Positions 19,174 to 26,085 of a stretch of 64,000 bases of DNA are shown here, piece after piece. The stretch is taken from NCBI GenBank assembly GCA_015062525.1, contig SUUM01000003.1:88012-152011 (forward strand). Direction: 5' to 3'. This stretch comes from Alphaproteobacteria bacterium (GTDB lineage: Bacteria; Pseudomonadota; Alphaproteobacteria; Rs-D84). Under the pieces are notes generated by a model, which was not told the origin of the DNA, searched no databases, and saw only the letters and a list, made by a program, of their open reading frames with translations. The translations under genes and the position numbers were made by a program. Every line of letters begins with the position of its first letter. The stretch's first letter is position 1.

Positions 19174-19193
19174 AAAAACAAAAGGAAAAAGTA

Positions 19194-19466
19194 ATGTCCA
19201 TTACAAAAACAAAAAAATCTGAATTGATTCAGGAATACAAGGTGTCTGATGTTGACAACGGCGGTTCCGTTGAATCCCAGGTTGCAATTTTAACAGAACG
19301 CATCCGCAACTTGACCGAACATATGAAGGCTAATCACAAGGACAATCACTCGAAACGTGGTTTGTTGCTGATGGTTAACCGTCGCAAGAAATTGTTGGCC
19401 TATATTAAAAAGCGTAATGCATCTGACTACGAAGCCCTGATTAAGAAATTGGGTCTGCGTAAATAA
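19194..19466 (+). CDS. rpsO: 30S ribosomal protein S15
   Basis: The 90-residue protein is full length: four helices with [51 protein letters not shown]. It binds 16S rRNA during platform assembly. A GGAAAAAG Shine-Dalgarno precedes ATG 19194. A terminator follows the stop by a few bases. Confidence 0.97.
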   Translation: MSITKTKKSELIQEYKVSDVDNGGSVESQVAILTERIRNLTEHMKANHKDNHSKRGLLLMVNRRKKLLAYIKKRNASDYEALIKKLGLRK

Positions 19467-19468
19467 TC

Positions 19469-19493
19469 AAATCCCCCAGACGGGGGATTTTTA
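19469..19493 (+). terminator. rpsO terminator
   Basis: CCCCC (19473-19477), AGAC, GGGGG (19482-19486), ATTTTTA. Confidence 0.85.
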
Positions 19494-19498
19494 TTAAT

Positions 19499-19527
19499 GA
19501 GCAAAGAGCAAAGCGCAAAGAGCAATT
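19499..19527. repeat. GAGCAA/GCGCAA dispersed repeat, copy 2
   Basis: GAGCAAAGAGCAAAGCGCAA followed by AGAGCAATT; the same family as 8411-8437 and the copy inside metG. Confidence 0.6.
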
Positions 19528-19536
19528 AAAGCACTT

Positions 19537-19562
19537 GTCATACCGGCCTACGCCGGTATGAC
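19537..19562. repeat. Palindromic intergenic repeat
   Basis: GTCATACCGGC, loop CTAC, GCCGGTATGAC: 11-bp perfect arms. Related GTCATxCC palindromes occur at 31591-31614, 33361, 33756, 42693 and 42851. Confidence 0.7.
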
Positions 19563-19619
19563 GAGAGTTTTTTATTTCACCAATAACTAATGACTGATGA
19601 CAAATGACTAATGCCCCGG

Positions 19620-19722
19620 ATAAACTTTTATTTATCGCAGTAAAGATACATTAATTGCACTTTGCTCTTTTTATCTCGGCTGTGCTGTGCACAGACGGAT
19701 GCACTTACACTAACCACTACAA
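19620..19722. repeat. Dispersed ~100-bp repeat R1, copy 1
   Basis: Core: AAACTTTTATTTATCGCAGT, AAAGATACATTAATTGC, then CTCTTTTTATCTCGGCTGTG and CTGTGCACAGACGGATGCAC. Copies at 20836-20938 and 43087-43172. Each lies just before the terminator of a minus-strand gene. Contains the 10-bp palindrome CTGTGCACAG. Confidence 0.75.
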
Positions 19723-19723
19723 A

Positions 19724-19747
19724 AATCCCCCAGATGGGGGATTTTTA
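19724..19747 (-). terminator. Terminator of the XRE-like gene
   Basis: CCCCC (19727-19731), AGAT, GGGGG (19736-19740) with A-run on plus, so T-run on minus. Confidence 0.8.
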
Positions 19748-19963
19748 TTTGCGTCGTTTGCATAAAATCATTGCCATACCATTCGTCATAACTTTTTGAA
19801 TTATTTTGTCGGGCATTAAAACCCGACCATTTTCTATCTTTATCAATTCAGAATGTGATACACCCAACAATTTTGCACATTCAAAGCGCGTGATATTCAT
19901 TGAATTTCGCGCCATGCGCAGATAATTACCAAAATATTTTGCATCAACCAATACAGTTGCCAT
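19745..19963 (-). CDS. Small XRE-family helix-turn-helix protein
   Basis: The 72-residue protein is almost entirely a Cro/C1-type HTH: FGNYLRMARNSMNITRFECAKLLGVSHSELIKIENGR, with the GVSHSELIKIENG recognition part typical of XRE. The chosen start has a strong AAGGGAGG; 14 extra in-frame residues up to 20005 would enter the leader terminator. Expression is likely governed by the structured leader at 19991-20132. A partner gene (toxin or phage) is not seen; the neighbour is a DUF559 nuclease on the other strand. Confidence 0.8.
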   Translation of the reverse strand: MATVLVDAKYFGNYLRMARNSMNITRFECAKLLGVSHSELIKIENGRVLMPDKIIQKVMTNGMAMILCKRRK

Positions 19964-19990
19964 TTGATTCCTCCCTTTTATTTTATCAAA

Positions 19991-20132
19991 TAAAAAACCG
20001 CACACTTAAGGCGGTTGGAGGTTCAAAGCTATTAAGAGTAATAGTGTGCTTATTCAATATATTCACATCCCTCCAACCATGGTTGGAGTATCCCTTACGA
20101 GGCTTTGAACCCTCACACCGGTTTCCCAATGC
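19991..20132 (-). promoter_or_regulatory. Structured 5' leader 2 with pseudoknot and terminator/antiterminator switch
   Basis: Minus strand, in 5'-3' order: stem GAGG/CCTC (20111-20114 with 20099-20102) closes the 8-nt loop GTTCAAAG, fully complementary to CTTTGAAC (20021-20028). TAAGGG (20092-20097) pairs with CTCTTA (20033-20038, one G-U). Segment 1 CTCCAACC (20081-20088) pairs with segment 2 GGTTGGAG (20071-20078). Segment 2 also pairs with segment 3 CCTCCAACC (20013-20021), which overlaps the terminator arm ACCGC (20011-20015) pairing with GCGGT (19997-20001), then TTTTTT. It is the most compact of the three related leaders. Confidence 0.8.
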
Positions 20133-20138
20133 CCACAT

Positions 20139-20167
20139 ATTATAACCAAATTTTTTTACATATTCAA
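20139..20167 (-). promoter_or_regulatory. Promoter of leader 2 / XRE gene
   Basis: On minus: TTGAAT (20162-20167), 17-bp spacer, TATAAT (20139-20144). Predicted start near 20132. Confidence 0.75.
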
Positions 20168-20236
20168 TTACTTCGCTAAATAAAAGTTTAGTTAAGATAT
20201 TAATTTTTAGAAATTAAACACCATTACCTGCCCCCG
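20168..20236. repeat. Left ~69-bp inverted repeat of the DUF559 unit
   Basis: Reads TTACTTCGCTAAATAAAAGT and on to CACCATTACCTGCCCCCG. Its reverse complement is found at 20790-20858 with about six mismatches. Confidence 0.8.
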
Positions 20237-20284
20237 TCGGGCCCCGAAAAATTCAGATGAATTTTTTGGGTGACTTTGTGGGGC

Positions 20285-20325
20285 GGGACAGTTTTACTTG
20301 ACCCGCCATGCGGGGCTTTAGTAAA
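20285..20325. repeat. Stem-loop upstream of the DUF559 gene
   Basis: GTTTTACT (about 20290-20297) and AGTAAAAC (about 20317-20325) form 8-bp arms around an inner CCCGC/GCGGG pairing. It lies inside the inverted-repeat unit before the nuclease gene. Confidence 0.55.
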
Positions 20326-20343
20326 ACTTGGGTGGGGGCAAAT

Positions 20344-20802
20344 ATGACAAAACATTCAACACAAATTATTCGCGCAAAACAATTACGCAAAAATATGTCA
20401 GACGCAGAAAGCAAATTCTGGTATCGAATTAATCGCAATCAACTAGGTGTAAAATTTCGCCGTCAACAACCAATCGGCCCTTATATTGTTGATTTTGTCT
20501 GTCATTCTCTAAGACTTGTAATCGAACTTGATGGTGACCAACACTCGCAAAACATCGCATACGATAACACCAGAACAGAATACATAGAATCCCAGGGCTA
20601 TAAACTAATCCGTATTCCAAATACATATTTGACCCGCACAGGAATAGATGAAGTTGTTCATACTTTGCACAGGTGCATACAAGACAATCTGGATGTGCAT
20701 AATTATTTTGTGTCTCGATATAACTACCCCCCCCCACCCCGGAATTCCAACGCCAATAAATTGTCGGGAATTCCGCCCGCCCCACCCACGGGGGGCAGGT
20801 AA
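20344..20802 (+). CDS. DUF559 (Vsr-like) endonuclease-domain protein
   Basis: The 152-residue protein has the DUF559 core: KQLRKNMSDAESKFWYRI, FRRQQPIGPYIVDFVCHS and LRLVIELDGDQHS, keeping the Asp/Glu-Asp residues expected of the PD-(D/E)XK-type Vsr-like fold; RIPNTYL follows. The C-terminal 30 residues are Pro-rich and probably run into repeat sequence. ATG 20344 was chosen because MTKHSTQIIRAKQLRKN matches family starts. The gene is enclosed by about 69-bp inverted repeats and has a stem-loop upstream, suggesting it moves as a unit (inference). Confidence 0.85.
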   Translation: MTKHSTQIIRAKQLRKNMSDAESKFWYRINRNQLGVKFRRQQPIGPYIVDFVCHSLRLVIELDGDQHSQNIAYDNTRTEYIESQGYKLIRIPNTYLTRTGIDEVVHTLHRCIQDNLDVHNYFVSRYNYPPPPRNSNANKLSGIPPAPPTGGR

Positions 20803-20858
20803 TGGTGCTTAATTTCTAAAAATTAATATCTCTGTTAAACTTTTATTTAACGAAGTAA
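20790..20858. repeat. Right ~69-bp inverted repeat of the DUF559 unit
   Basis: Reverse complement of 20168-20236 with about 90% identity. The outer 25 bp are also the start of dispersed repeat R1. Confidence 0.8.
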
Positions 20859-20938
20859 AGATACATTAATTGCTCTTTGCTCTTTTTATCTCGGCTGTGC
20901 TGTGCACAGACGGATGCACTTACACTAACCACTAAAAA
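20836..20938. repeat. Dispersed repeat R1, copy 2
   Basis: Shares with copy 1 the AAAGATACATTAATTGC core, CTCTTTTTATCTCGGCTGTG and the CACTTACACTAACCACTA end, with an extra GCTCTTT unit. Confidence 0.75.
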
Positions 20939-20961
20939 AATCCCCCAAACGGGGGATTTTT
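20936..20961 (-). terminator. rpsT terminator
   Basis: CCCCC (20942-20946), AAAC, GGGGG (20951-20955), with an A7 run on plus. Confidence 0.8.
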
Positions 20962-20962
20962 A

Positions 20963-21223
20963 TTAAGCCATTTTGGAAACTTTTTTCGCCAATCTTGAAA
21001 TCTTGCGTGCTGCGCGCTTCTTGGGCATGATTTTACCCGCAGACTTCATGATTTTGCTTTCTGCGCTGCGTACCGCCGTTGTTGCCGCCGCCTTGTCGCC
21101 AGATTCAATTGCAACCAATGCCTTTTTCGTCGCGGTCTTAACAGCGCTGCGACGTGCCGTATTAATTGCGTTTTTCTTGGCAGTTACCAAAATTCTTTTT
21201 TCAGATGACTTATGATTTGCCAC
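20963..21223 (-). CDS. rpsT: 30S ribosomal protein S20
   Basis: The 86-residue basic, Ala/Lys-rich helical protein is typical S20: MANHKSSEKRILVTAKKNAIN, then KKALVAIESGDKAAATTAV and a Lys/Arg-rich C-terminus (MPKKRAARKISRLAKKV). It stabilises the 30S body by binding 16S rRNA. AAAGGAAAATAAC precedes the start. Confidence 0.96.
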   Translation of the reverse strand: MANHKSSEKRILVTAKKNAINTARRSAVKTATKKALVAIESGDKAAATTAVRSAESKIMKSAGKIMPKKRAARKISRLAKKVSKMA

Positions 21224-21296
21224 GTTATTTTCCTTTTATTTACGTTTTGATTTTGCTATTTTATAACAAACAAACACAAAATCAAGGAAAAATAAC

Positions 21297-21884
21297 ATGC
21301 TGTATATAATTGGGATTATTGTTTCATATTTGCTGGGGTCTATTCCCATGGGATTATTGCTGACGCGTCTGGCGGGCAAGGGGGATTTGCGCCGTGTGGG
21401 CAGTGGTAATATCGGTGCCACGAATGTTATGCGTGTGGGTGGATTGCGTATGGCGGGCCTGGTCTGGATTCTTGACATGGCCAAGGCCGCGGCGGCTGTA
21501 TTTATTGGTAAATATATCGCGGGCGACGCGTTTGGTGCCTGGTGCGGATTTGCGGCAATCGTCGGGCATTGTTATCCCGTTTGGCTGAAATTCAAAGGGG
21601 GCAAGGGGATTTCATCCTTGTTTGGGACCCTGTTGGCGGTCAGTCCCATATCCTTTGCGGTATGTGGTATTGAATGGTTATTGGTCGCACTAACATCTGG
21701 TATTTCATCTTTGGGGGCAACGATTGTGTTCTGTTTGATTCCGGTTCTTGGTTTTGCGATTGGCATACAGACGGGATTTGCATTTTTGGCGATTGGTCTG
21801 TTGTGCATGTGGCGCCATCGCGAAAATATCAAGCGTTTGTTGTCTGGGGCCGAATCGAAAATTGAATGGAAGTGGAAAAAATAA
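21297..21884 (+). CDS. plsY: Glycerol-3-phosphate acyltransferase PlsY
   Basis: The 195-residue multi-pass inner membrane enzyme transfers acyl from acyl-phosphate to glycerol 3-phosphate. The three PlsY motifs are visible: GSIPMGLLLTRL, GSGNIGATNVMRVGG and FKGGKGISSLFGTLLAV. Several hydrophobic spans alternate with these loops. It works on the product of GpsA (10057-10917). Divergent from rpsT, with a terminator after it. Confidence 0.95.
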   Translation: MLYIIGIIVSYLLGSIPMGLLLTRLAGKGDLRRVGSGNIGATNVMRVGGLRMAGLVWILDMAKAAAAVFIGKYIAGDAFGAWCGFAAIVGHCYPVWLKFKGGKGISSLFGTLLAVSPISFAVCGIEWLLVALTSGISSLGATIVFCLIPVLGFAIGIQTGFAFLAIGLLCMWRHRENIKRLLSGAESKIEWKWKK

Positions 21885-21887
21885 GAT

Positions 21888-21914
21888 TTTCGGGGGCACG
21901 TCCCCCGTTTTTTG
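21888..21914 (+). terminator. plsY terminator
   Basis: CGGGGG (21891-21896), loop CACGT, CCCCCG (21902-21907), TTTTTTG. Confidence 0.85.
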
Positions 21915-21974
21915 TTGTTTTTTTACGCATTTTATGATATAATACGGTCCAAGAAGCAGTAAGGGGAAGGGAAT

Positions 21975-22853
21975 ATGAAACCTGTTTTATCAGCATTTGC
22001 AATATCAATGATGTTGGCACCGGCGTTTGCGGCGGCGCCCCATATGACACCGGCGACGGGTCGTGGACGTGCGTCTATGGCGAATCAGATGATGGCGGCA
22101 CCCCGCGTGGTCATGTCCCCAAATCAGATTCAGACGATGGCTGCACAACCCGAAATAATTGCCGTATCAGAAACCTTCGTAGAAGATAAATTGGCAATCA
22201 CCCCACCTGAAATGAAGCCGGCTGACAAAGATATGCGTGAACGCGAAAAACGCGCTTGCTTGCAGAACAATATCGGTATTGGCAATACATTTGTCTGGGC
22301 ATCCCGTTACAGTAATTTGGGCAGTTATTCGACCATGATCGAAGACATCGAAGAACCTGATAACAATACCTGTTTTGTCAAGGTTGAACTGAAATCAGAC
22401 GACCCAAAAATCAATGTCGCCGATGTTCCATCTAAATATTATGAAATGGGGCGTGACATCACGTGTGGCGAATGGGCAAACTATGACACGTTAAAGTCTC
22501 GAATCCTGGATGCAAAAAAATCCGCCCGCACATGGGCAACGGTTGGCGGTGCTGTGGGTGGCGCGGCCATTGGTGTTGGTGCAATGGAATTGTTTGGTAA
22601 CCAATTGATTGGCGGCGCGGTCGAAGGGCAACAGGGTTTAGAGGGGCTGGAACGGCTGGAATCGCAATTGGCCGTCTTAAAAAAAGATAACGAGGCTGAA
22701 TACAACCGCTTTATCAAACACCTGGGCGACTTGAAATGTGCGTGTGAATCAAGAGTCTGGCCCAGCGAAGATAAAAAACCAGACGCATGTAAAGAATATG
22801 AATATGCATTTTCTTTACCTGGCGTGAATAATAAAAACTGTCCCGACAAATAA
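21975..22853 (+). CDS. Secreted protein with glycine-zipper segment, paralogue of 37563-38441
   Basis: The 292-residue precursor has a signal peptide (MKPVLSAFAISMMLAPAFA-AAP). A Met/Ala/Pro-rich region follows, then a conserved domain from about residue 90: CLQNNIGIGNTFVWASR, NNTCFVKVELKSDDPKINV and YYEMGRDITCGEW. TWATVGGAVGGAAIGVGAME is a glycine-zipper that may insert in a membrane or oligomerise. The C-terminal part has further Cys residues. The 37563-38441 protein shares the same blocks at roughly half identity. Family unknown. A TATAAT at 21936-21941 and AGGGGAAGGGAA lie upstream. Confidence 0.75.
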   Translation: MKPVLSAFAISMMLAPAFAAAPHMTPATGRGRASMANQMMAAPRVVMSPNQIQTMAAQPEIIAVSETFVEDKLAITPPEMKPADKDMREREKRACLQNNIGIGNTFVWASRYSNLGSYSTMIEDIEEPDNNTCFVKVELKSDDPKINVADVPSKYYEMGRDITCGEWANYDTLKSRILDAKKSARTWATVGGAVGGAAIGVGAMELFGNQLIGGAVEGQQGLEGLERLESQLAVLKKDNEAEYNRFIKHLGDLKCACESRVWPSEDKKPDACKEYEYAFSLPGVNNKNCPDK

Positions 22854-22856
22854 ACC

Positions 22857-22881
22857 AATCCCGCATTTGCGGGATTTTTAT
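22857..22881 (+). terminator. Terminator after the secreted protein gene
   Basis: AATCCCGCA / TGCGGGATT hairpin followed by TTTATT. Confidence 0.8.
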
Positions 22882-22884
22882 TCC

Positions 22885-22990
22885 ACTCCCACCGGGCCCC
22901 ACGCCAATGAATAATTGCGTGGGTGGTTCCCAGGAGGGGGGGACCAACGAATGTTGGTGGGGGGGTGCGTACGGCATTTGCCACAAATTA
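22885..22990. repeat. Palindromic GC-rich intergenic repeat R2
   Basis: CCCACGC / GCGTGGG arms around a 12-nt loop (22899-22925), then GGACCAACG-AATG-TTGGTGGGG. The latter motif recurs at 34763-34806 next to sequence like the DUF559 inverted repeat, so it may be a remnant of the same kind of unit. Confidence 0.55.
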
Positions 22991-23064
22991 TAGTGCCATC
23001 ACTAACCACATACACTAACCACTTTATACTTTATTTAATCTGGATTTTTTCCTAAGGTGAACGT

Positions 23065-24087
23065 ATGTCAGATATATTTAATAAATTATTAATATTGCGT
23101 ACACCGGGCATAGGTCCGGCGAAATACAATGCGCTGGTACAAAAATTTGGCACACCTGCGGACATTGTTGCGGTGCTGAATCCATCGGACCAATTGCGTG
23201 ATACTGTATCAACGGAAATGGCACGCGCCGCCGAACAACATATATATTATATAAGTGATACGGACGAATTATATCCACGCGCCCTGCGCGCGACAAAAAA
23301 TCATCCACCCGTTATCACGGTACGTGGAAATTTGGAATTGTTGCAACGCGATATGGTGTCCATCGTTGGCACGCGCCACGCAACGGCCGCCGGTATGGAA
23401 TTTGTTGCGGACATCGCGCATGCTTTTGCGTCGCATGACACGGCGGTTGTTTCCGGTATGGCAATTGGCACGGATACGGCGGCGCACCTTGGTGCATTGC
23501 GTTGCGCGAACGGTGCGGGAACGATTGCGGTTTTAGCGGGCGGGGTTGACTATATCTGGCCGATTGAAAACGAATCTTTATATTGGGACATTGTGTCGCG
23601 TGGCGCGGTAATCAGTGAAATGCCTGTTGGCTTTACGCCTGTTGCAAATAATTTTGTAATGCGCAATCGAATCGTGGCGGGGTTGTCTTCGCGTCTTATC
23701 TTGGGCGAGGCTGACCTAAAATCCGGTTCCATGACAACCGCCCGATTCGCACACGAATTAAATCGCGAAATTTGGGCAATTCCGTCGCACCCATCGGATT
23801 TGCGGGCAATTGGACCAAATTCCCTTATACGGGATGGCGTTGCAAAGTTGTGCATGGGCGCGTCAGATTTTTTTGCTGCACCAAAAAAAGATATAAATAT
23901 GAAAAAAAATTCAAAAAAATTTGATACGGAAAATAGTCTTATTGACGCGATTGGAACAATTCCTGTATCAGAATCTGTATTGGCAGAAATTGTCAAAAAG
24001 TCCATTTCGGAAATCAAAAGCGAATTGGTTGTCTTGGAATTAGGCGGACTTGTGCGACGTGTCGATGGTGGATATGTTCGCGCATAA
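23065..24087 (+). CDS. dprA: DNA processing protein DprA
   Basis: The 340-residue protein loads RecA on incoming single-stranded DNA during transformation. The Rossmann-like core has VSIVGTRHATAAG, AVVSGMAIGTDTAAHLGAL, TIAVLAGGVDYIWPIEN and VISEMPVGFTPVANNFVMRNRIVAGLS. A short C-terminal winged-helix segment follows (SVLAEIVKKSISEIKSEL VVLELGGLVRR). It is a little shorter than usual. No other competence genes are in the window. Confidence 0.93.
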   Translation: MSDIFNKLLILRTPGIGPAKYNALVQKFGTPADIVAVLNPSDQLRDTVSTEMARAAEQHIYYISDTDELYPRALRATKNHPPVITVRGNLELLQRDMVSIVGTRHATAAGMEFVADIAHAFASHDTAVVSGMAIGTDTAAHLGALRCANGAGTIAVLAGGVDYIWPIENESLYWDIVSRGAVISEMPVGFTPVANNFVMRNRIVAGLSSRLILGEADLKSGSMTTARFAHELNREIWAIPSHPSDLRAIGPNSLIRDGVAKLCMGASDFFAAPKKDINMKKNSKKFDTENSLIDAIGTIPVSESVLAEIVKKSISEIKSELVVLELGGLVRRVDGGYVRA

Positions 24088-24360
24088 AACTTTTTATGTC
24101 TATACAGTGTATATACAAAGCGCAAAAATCAGGCAAAAAAACGAATCGTTGTCAAACAAACATTAATCAAAAAATGACGAACCTTTTCTTGCAATTAGAT
24201 TTTTATTTTATAACTTATTTGACGTATCCAAACGAAAGGTAATCTTAAAACAAAAACAGATTTGGCGGGGGAATGTAGAAACAACAAAAGATGTCATGAA
24301 AATGGCGTTTTGTGTGGGTGGTTTGTACAATCTCTTTCTGGGAAGCAAAGGAGAAACAGA

Positions 24361-25638
24361 ATGCAGACAGCGGCAACAACAATCAATGCAAACTTGGAAA
24401 CAATCAAGGGGGCTATTGCTGCGAAATTTGACACTGCGACTTTTACATCTTGGATTGCACCACTAACATTTGATATTGAAAAAGACACTTTGGTTTTGGG
24501 TGCGCAAAATCAATTTTCTGCGAACTTTATTAATGGCGTTCATTTTGGTTTATTATCATCTGTTGCATCATCATTTGGTTTGGCACTAAAGATTGTTGTA
24601 CGCAATACATCTGTTGCATCGGCCCCTGTTGCAAATGATAATAACACACAAACATATGCGCCGGCACCTGTTGCGCCAAAATCAAACGTTGCATTTGATA
24701 CTTTTATCACATCCGAAGAAAACTTGTTTGTTGTATCTGCGTGCAAGCGTGTTGCATCTGGTGCGGTACCATTTTCACCTTTGTTCATCTATGGTGCGGC
24801 GGGTTGTGGCAAAACATTATTGACTGAATGCATTGCTGGTGCGTGCGAATCGAAAGTTGTAAAAATGTCGGGCGCGCAATTTGTATCTGAATTCACCCGC
24901 AGTCTGAAAGAACACAGTGTTTTTGCATTCAAAGATTTCTGTCGCAATTGTGATACATTCATTTTGGACGATGTTCAGGCATTGTCCGGCAAACGTGCAT
25001 CAACCGAAGAATTCATGCAACTGATTGTTGATTTGCGCAATGCTGGAAAAAATGTTGTTCTGACTGCGAACGCGGCGCCAAACAATCTGACGGGGTTTGA
25101 CCGTCATGCACAATCATTATTGGCATCTGGTCTGGTTGCGGATGTTGTGGCACCAAATGCGCATGTAAAATCTGTTATGTTGTCGCGCGCCGGTGTCAAG
25201 GCGGATGTTGCAAATGCGTTGTGCGCACGTATTGCGAATGACGGTCATATGATTGCGGGCGTTGCGAAAAAGATTCGTGCATATGTTGATCTGATGGGTT
25301 CGGACGTCAATATGGAAATTGCGCAACGTTTATTGGCGGATTGTCTGACAACAACAAAAACACCGGTTGTGATGGTACGTGAAATGTGTGAAAAATTGGG
25401 TGTATCGTATGATGCGGTATGTGGTGCGGGCCGTTCACGTGCATTGGTATTGGCGCGCCAGACAATGATGGTTGTATTGAAACAGGCGACCCAACTGTCA
25501 TTGTCTGAAATTGGTAATTTTGTTGGTGGTCGTGATCATGCAACGGTTCTGTATGCGATTAAACAAATTGAAAAGCAGTTGGCATCTGATTTGGTATTAT
25601 CCGCCCAGATTCAGCAACTGGTATCTGAATACAAATAA
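24361..25638 (+). CDS. dnaA: Divergent replication initiator DnaA
   Basis: The 425-residue protein keeps the DnaA plan: domain I (LETIKGAIAAKFDTATFTSW), a short linker, the AAA+ domain and DNA-binding domain IV. Walker A is GAAGCGKT (145-152), Walker B ILDD (201-204), and the domain IV signature VGGRDHATVLYAIKQI sits at 388-403. Odd points: the box where DnaA has a Ser-Arg-Phe arginine finger reads QSLLASGL (251-258), so the arginine is replaced by Leu; Walker A and B are also atypical. Start ATG 24361 has AAGGAG upstream; the extension to 24262 is not DnaA-like. It stands alone, without dnaN or recF. Confidence 0.85.
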   Translation: MQTAATTINANLETIKGAIAAKFDTATFTSWIAPLTFDIEKDTLVLGAQNQFSANFINGVHFGLLSSVASSFGLALKIVVRNTSVASAPVANDNNTQTYAPAPVAPKSNVAFDTFITSEENLFVVSACKRVASGAVPFSPLFIYGAAGCGKTLLTECIAGACESKVVKMSGAQFVSEFTRSLKEHSVFAFKDFCRNCDTFILDDVQALSGKRASTEEFMQLIVDLRNAGKNVVLTANAAPNNLTGFDRHAQSLLASGLVADVVAPNAHVKSVMLSRAGVKADVANALCARIANDGHMIAGVAKKIRAYVDLMGSDVNMEIAQRLLADCLTTTKTPVVMVREMCEKLGVSYDAVCGAGRSRALVLARQTMMVVLKQATQLSLSEIGNFVGGRDHATVLYAIKQIEKQLASDLVLSAQIQQLVSEYK

Positions 25639-25656
25639 ACAATCTGTAAATAAAAT

Positions 25657-25684
25657 TTGCAATTGATAAAAAACTTGTTATAAT
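25657..25684 (+). promoter_or_regulatory. tRNA-Val promoter
   Basis: TTGCAA (25657-25662), 16-bp spacer, TATAAT (25679-25684); the mature tRNA begins at 25699. Confidence 0.75.
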
Positions 25685-25698
25685 GCCTTAGCTTTATC

Positions 25699-25775
25699 GG
25701 GTGTGTAGCTCAGATGGTTAGAGCGTTACGTTGACATCGTAAAGGTCGTTGGTTCGAGTCCAATCACACCCACCA
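25699..25775 (+). tRNA. tRNA-Val(GAC)
   Basis: A 77-nt cloverleaf. Acceptor GGGTGTG/CACACCC, D-arm GCTC...GAGC, anticodon stem TTACG/CGTAA with loop TTGACAT (anticodon GAC), T-arm GTTGG-TTCGAGT-CCAAT, discriminator A and encoded CCA. It reads GUC/GUU Val codons. A terminator follows at 25783. Confidence 0.95.
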
Positions 25776-25782
25776 CAAATAA

Positions 25783-25808
25783 AAAACACCCCACACGGGG
25801 TGTTTTTG
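25783..25808 (+). terminator. tRNA-Val terminator
   Basis: ACACCCC, ACAC, GGGGTGT and T5. The same sequence is repeated at 26058-26084. Confidence 0.8.
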
Positions 25809-25862
25809 ATTGTGGCATGTGATACCCGGACGAGAACCACGCAATCGTCAGATTGCCAGTTC

Positions 25863-26032
25863 GACAATGAGTAAGTGAAAACAAGCGAAGCGCAGTTTGA
25901 ACGCTAACGAATGCCCCACAGCCGGGTGGAATCCCACCCGTGCGAGGGACAATAAGTAAGAGAAAACAAGCGAAGCGCAGTTTGAGCGCTAACGAATGCC
26001 CCACAGCCGGGTGGAATCCCACCCGTGCGAGG
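25863..26032. repeat. Tandem 85-bp duplication
   Basis: Two head-to-tail copies (25863-25947, 25948-26032) starting GACAATRAGTAAG and ending CACCCGTGCGAGG, differing at a few bases. No gene is supported here; the minus frames through it are repeats of each other. It is followed by a partial copy of the tRNA-Val 3' end. Confidence 0.85.
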
Positions 26033-26084
26033 GAGTCCAATCACATTCACCACAAATAAAAACACCCCACACGGGGTGTTTTTT
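26033..26084. repeat. Second copy of the tRNA-Val 3' end plus terminator
   Basis: GAGTCCAATCACA, then TTCACCACAAATAAA and the ACACCCC/GGGGTGT hairpin, matches 25756-25808 except for CC to TT before CACCA. On the minus strand the hairpin can end the fic gene, whose stop is at 26086. Confidence 0.75.
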
Positions 26085-26085
26085 A

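Noticed and set aside
24088-24360. oriC upstream of dnaA
   Set aside because: No cluster of TTATCCACA-type boxes was seen. The region is A/T-rich but otherwise unremarkable apart from a long leader; parS sites point elsewhere.
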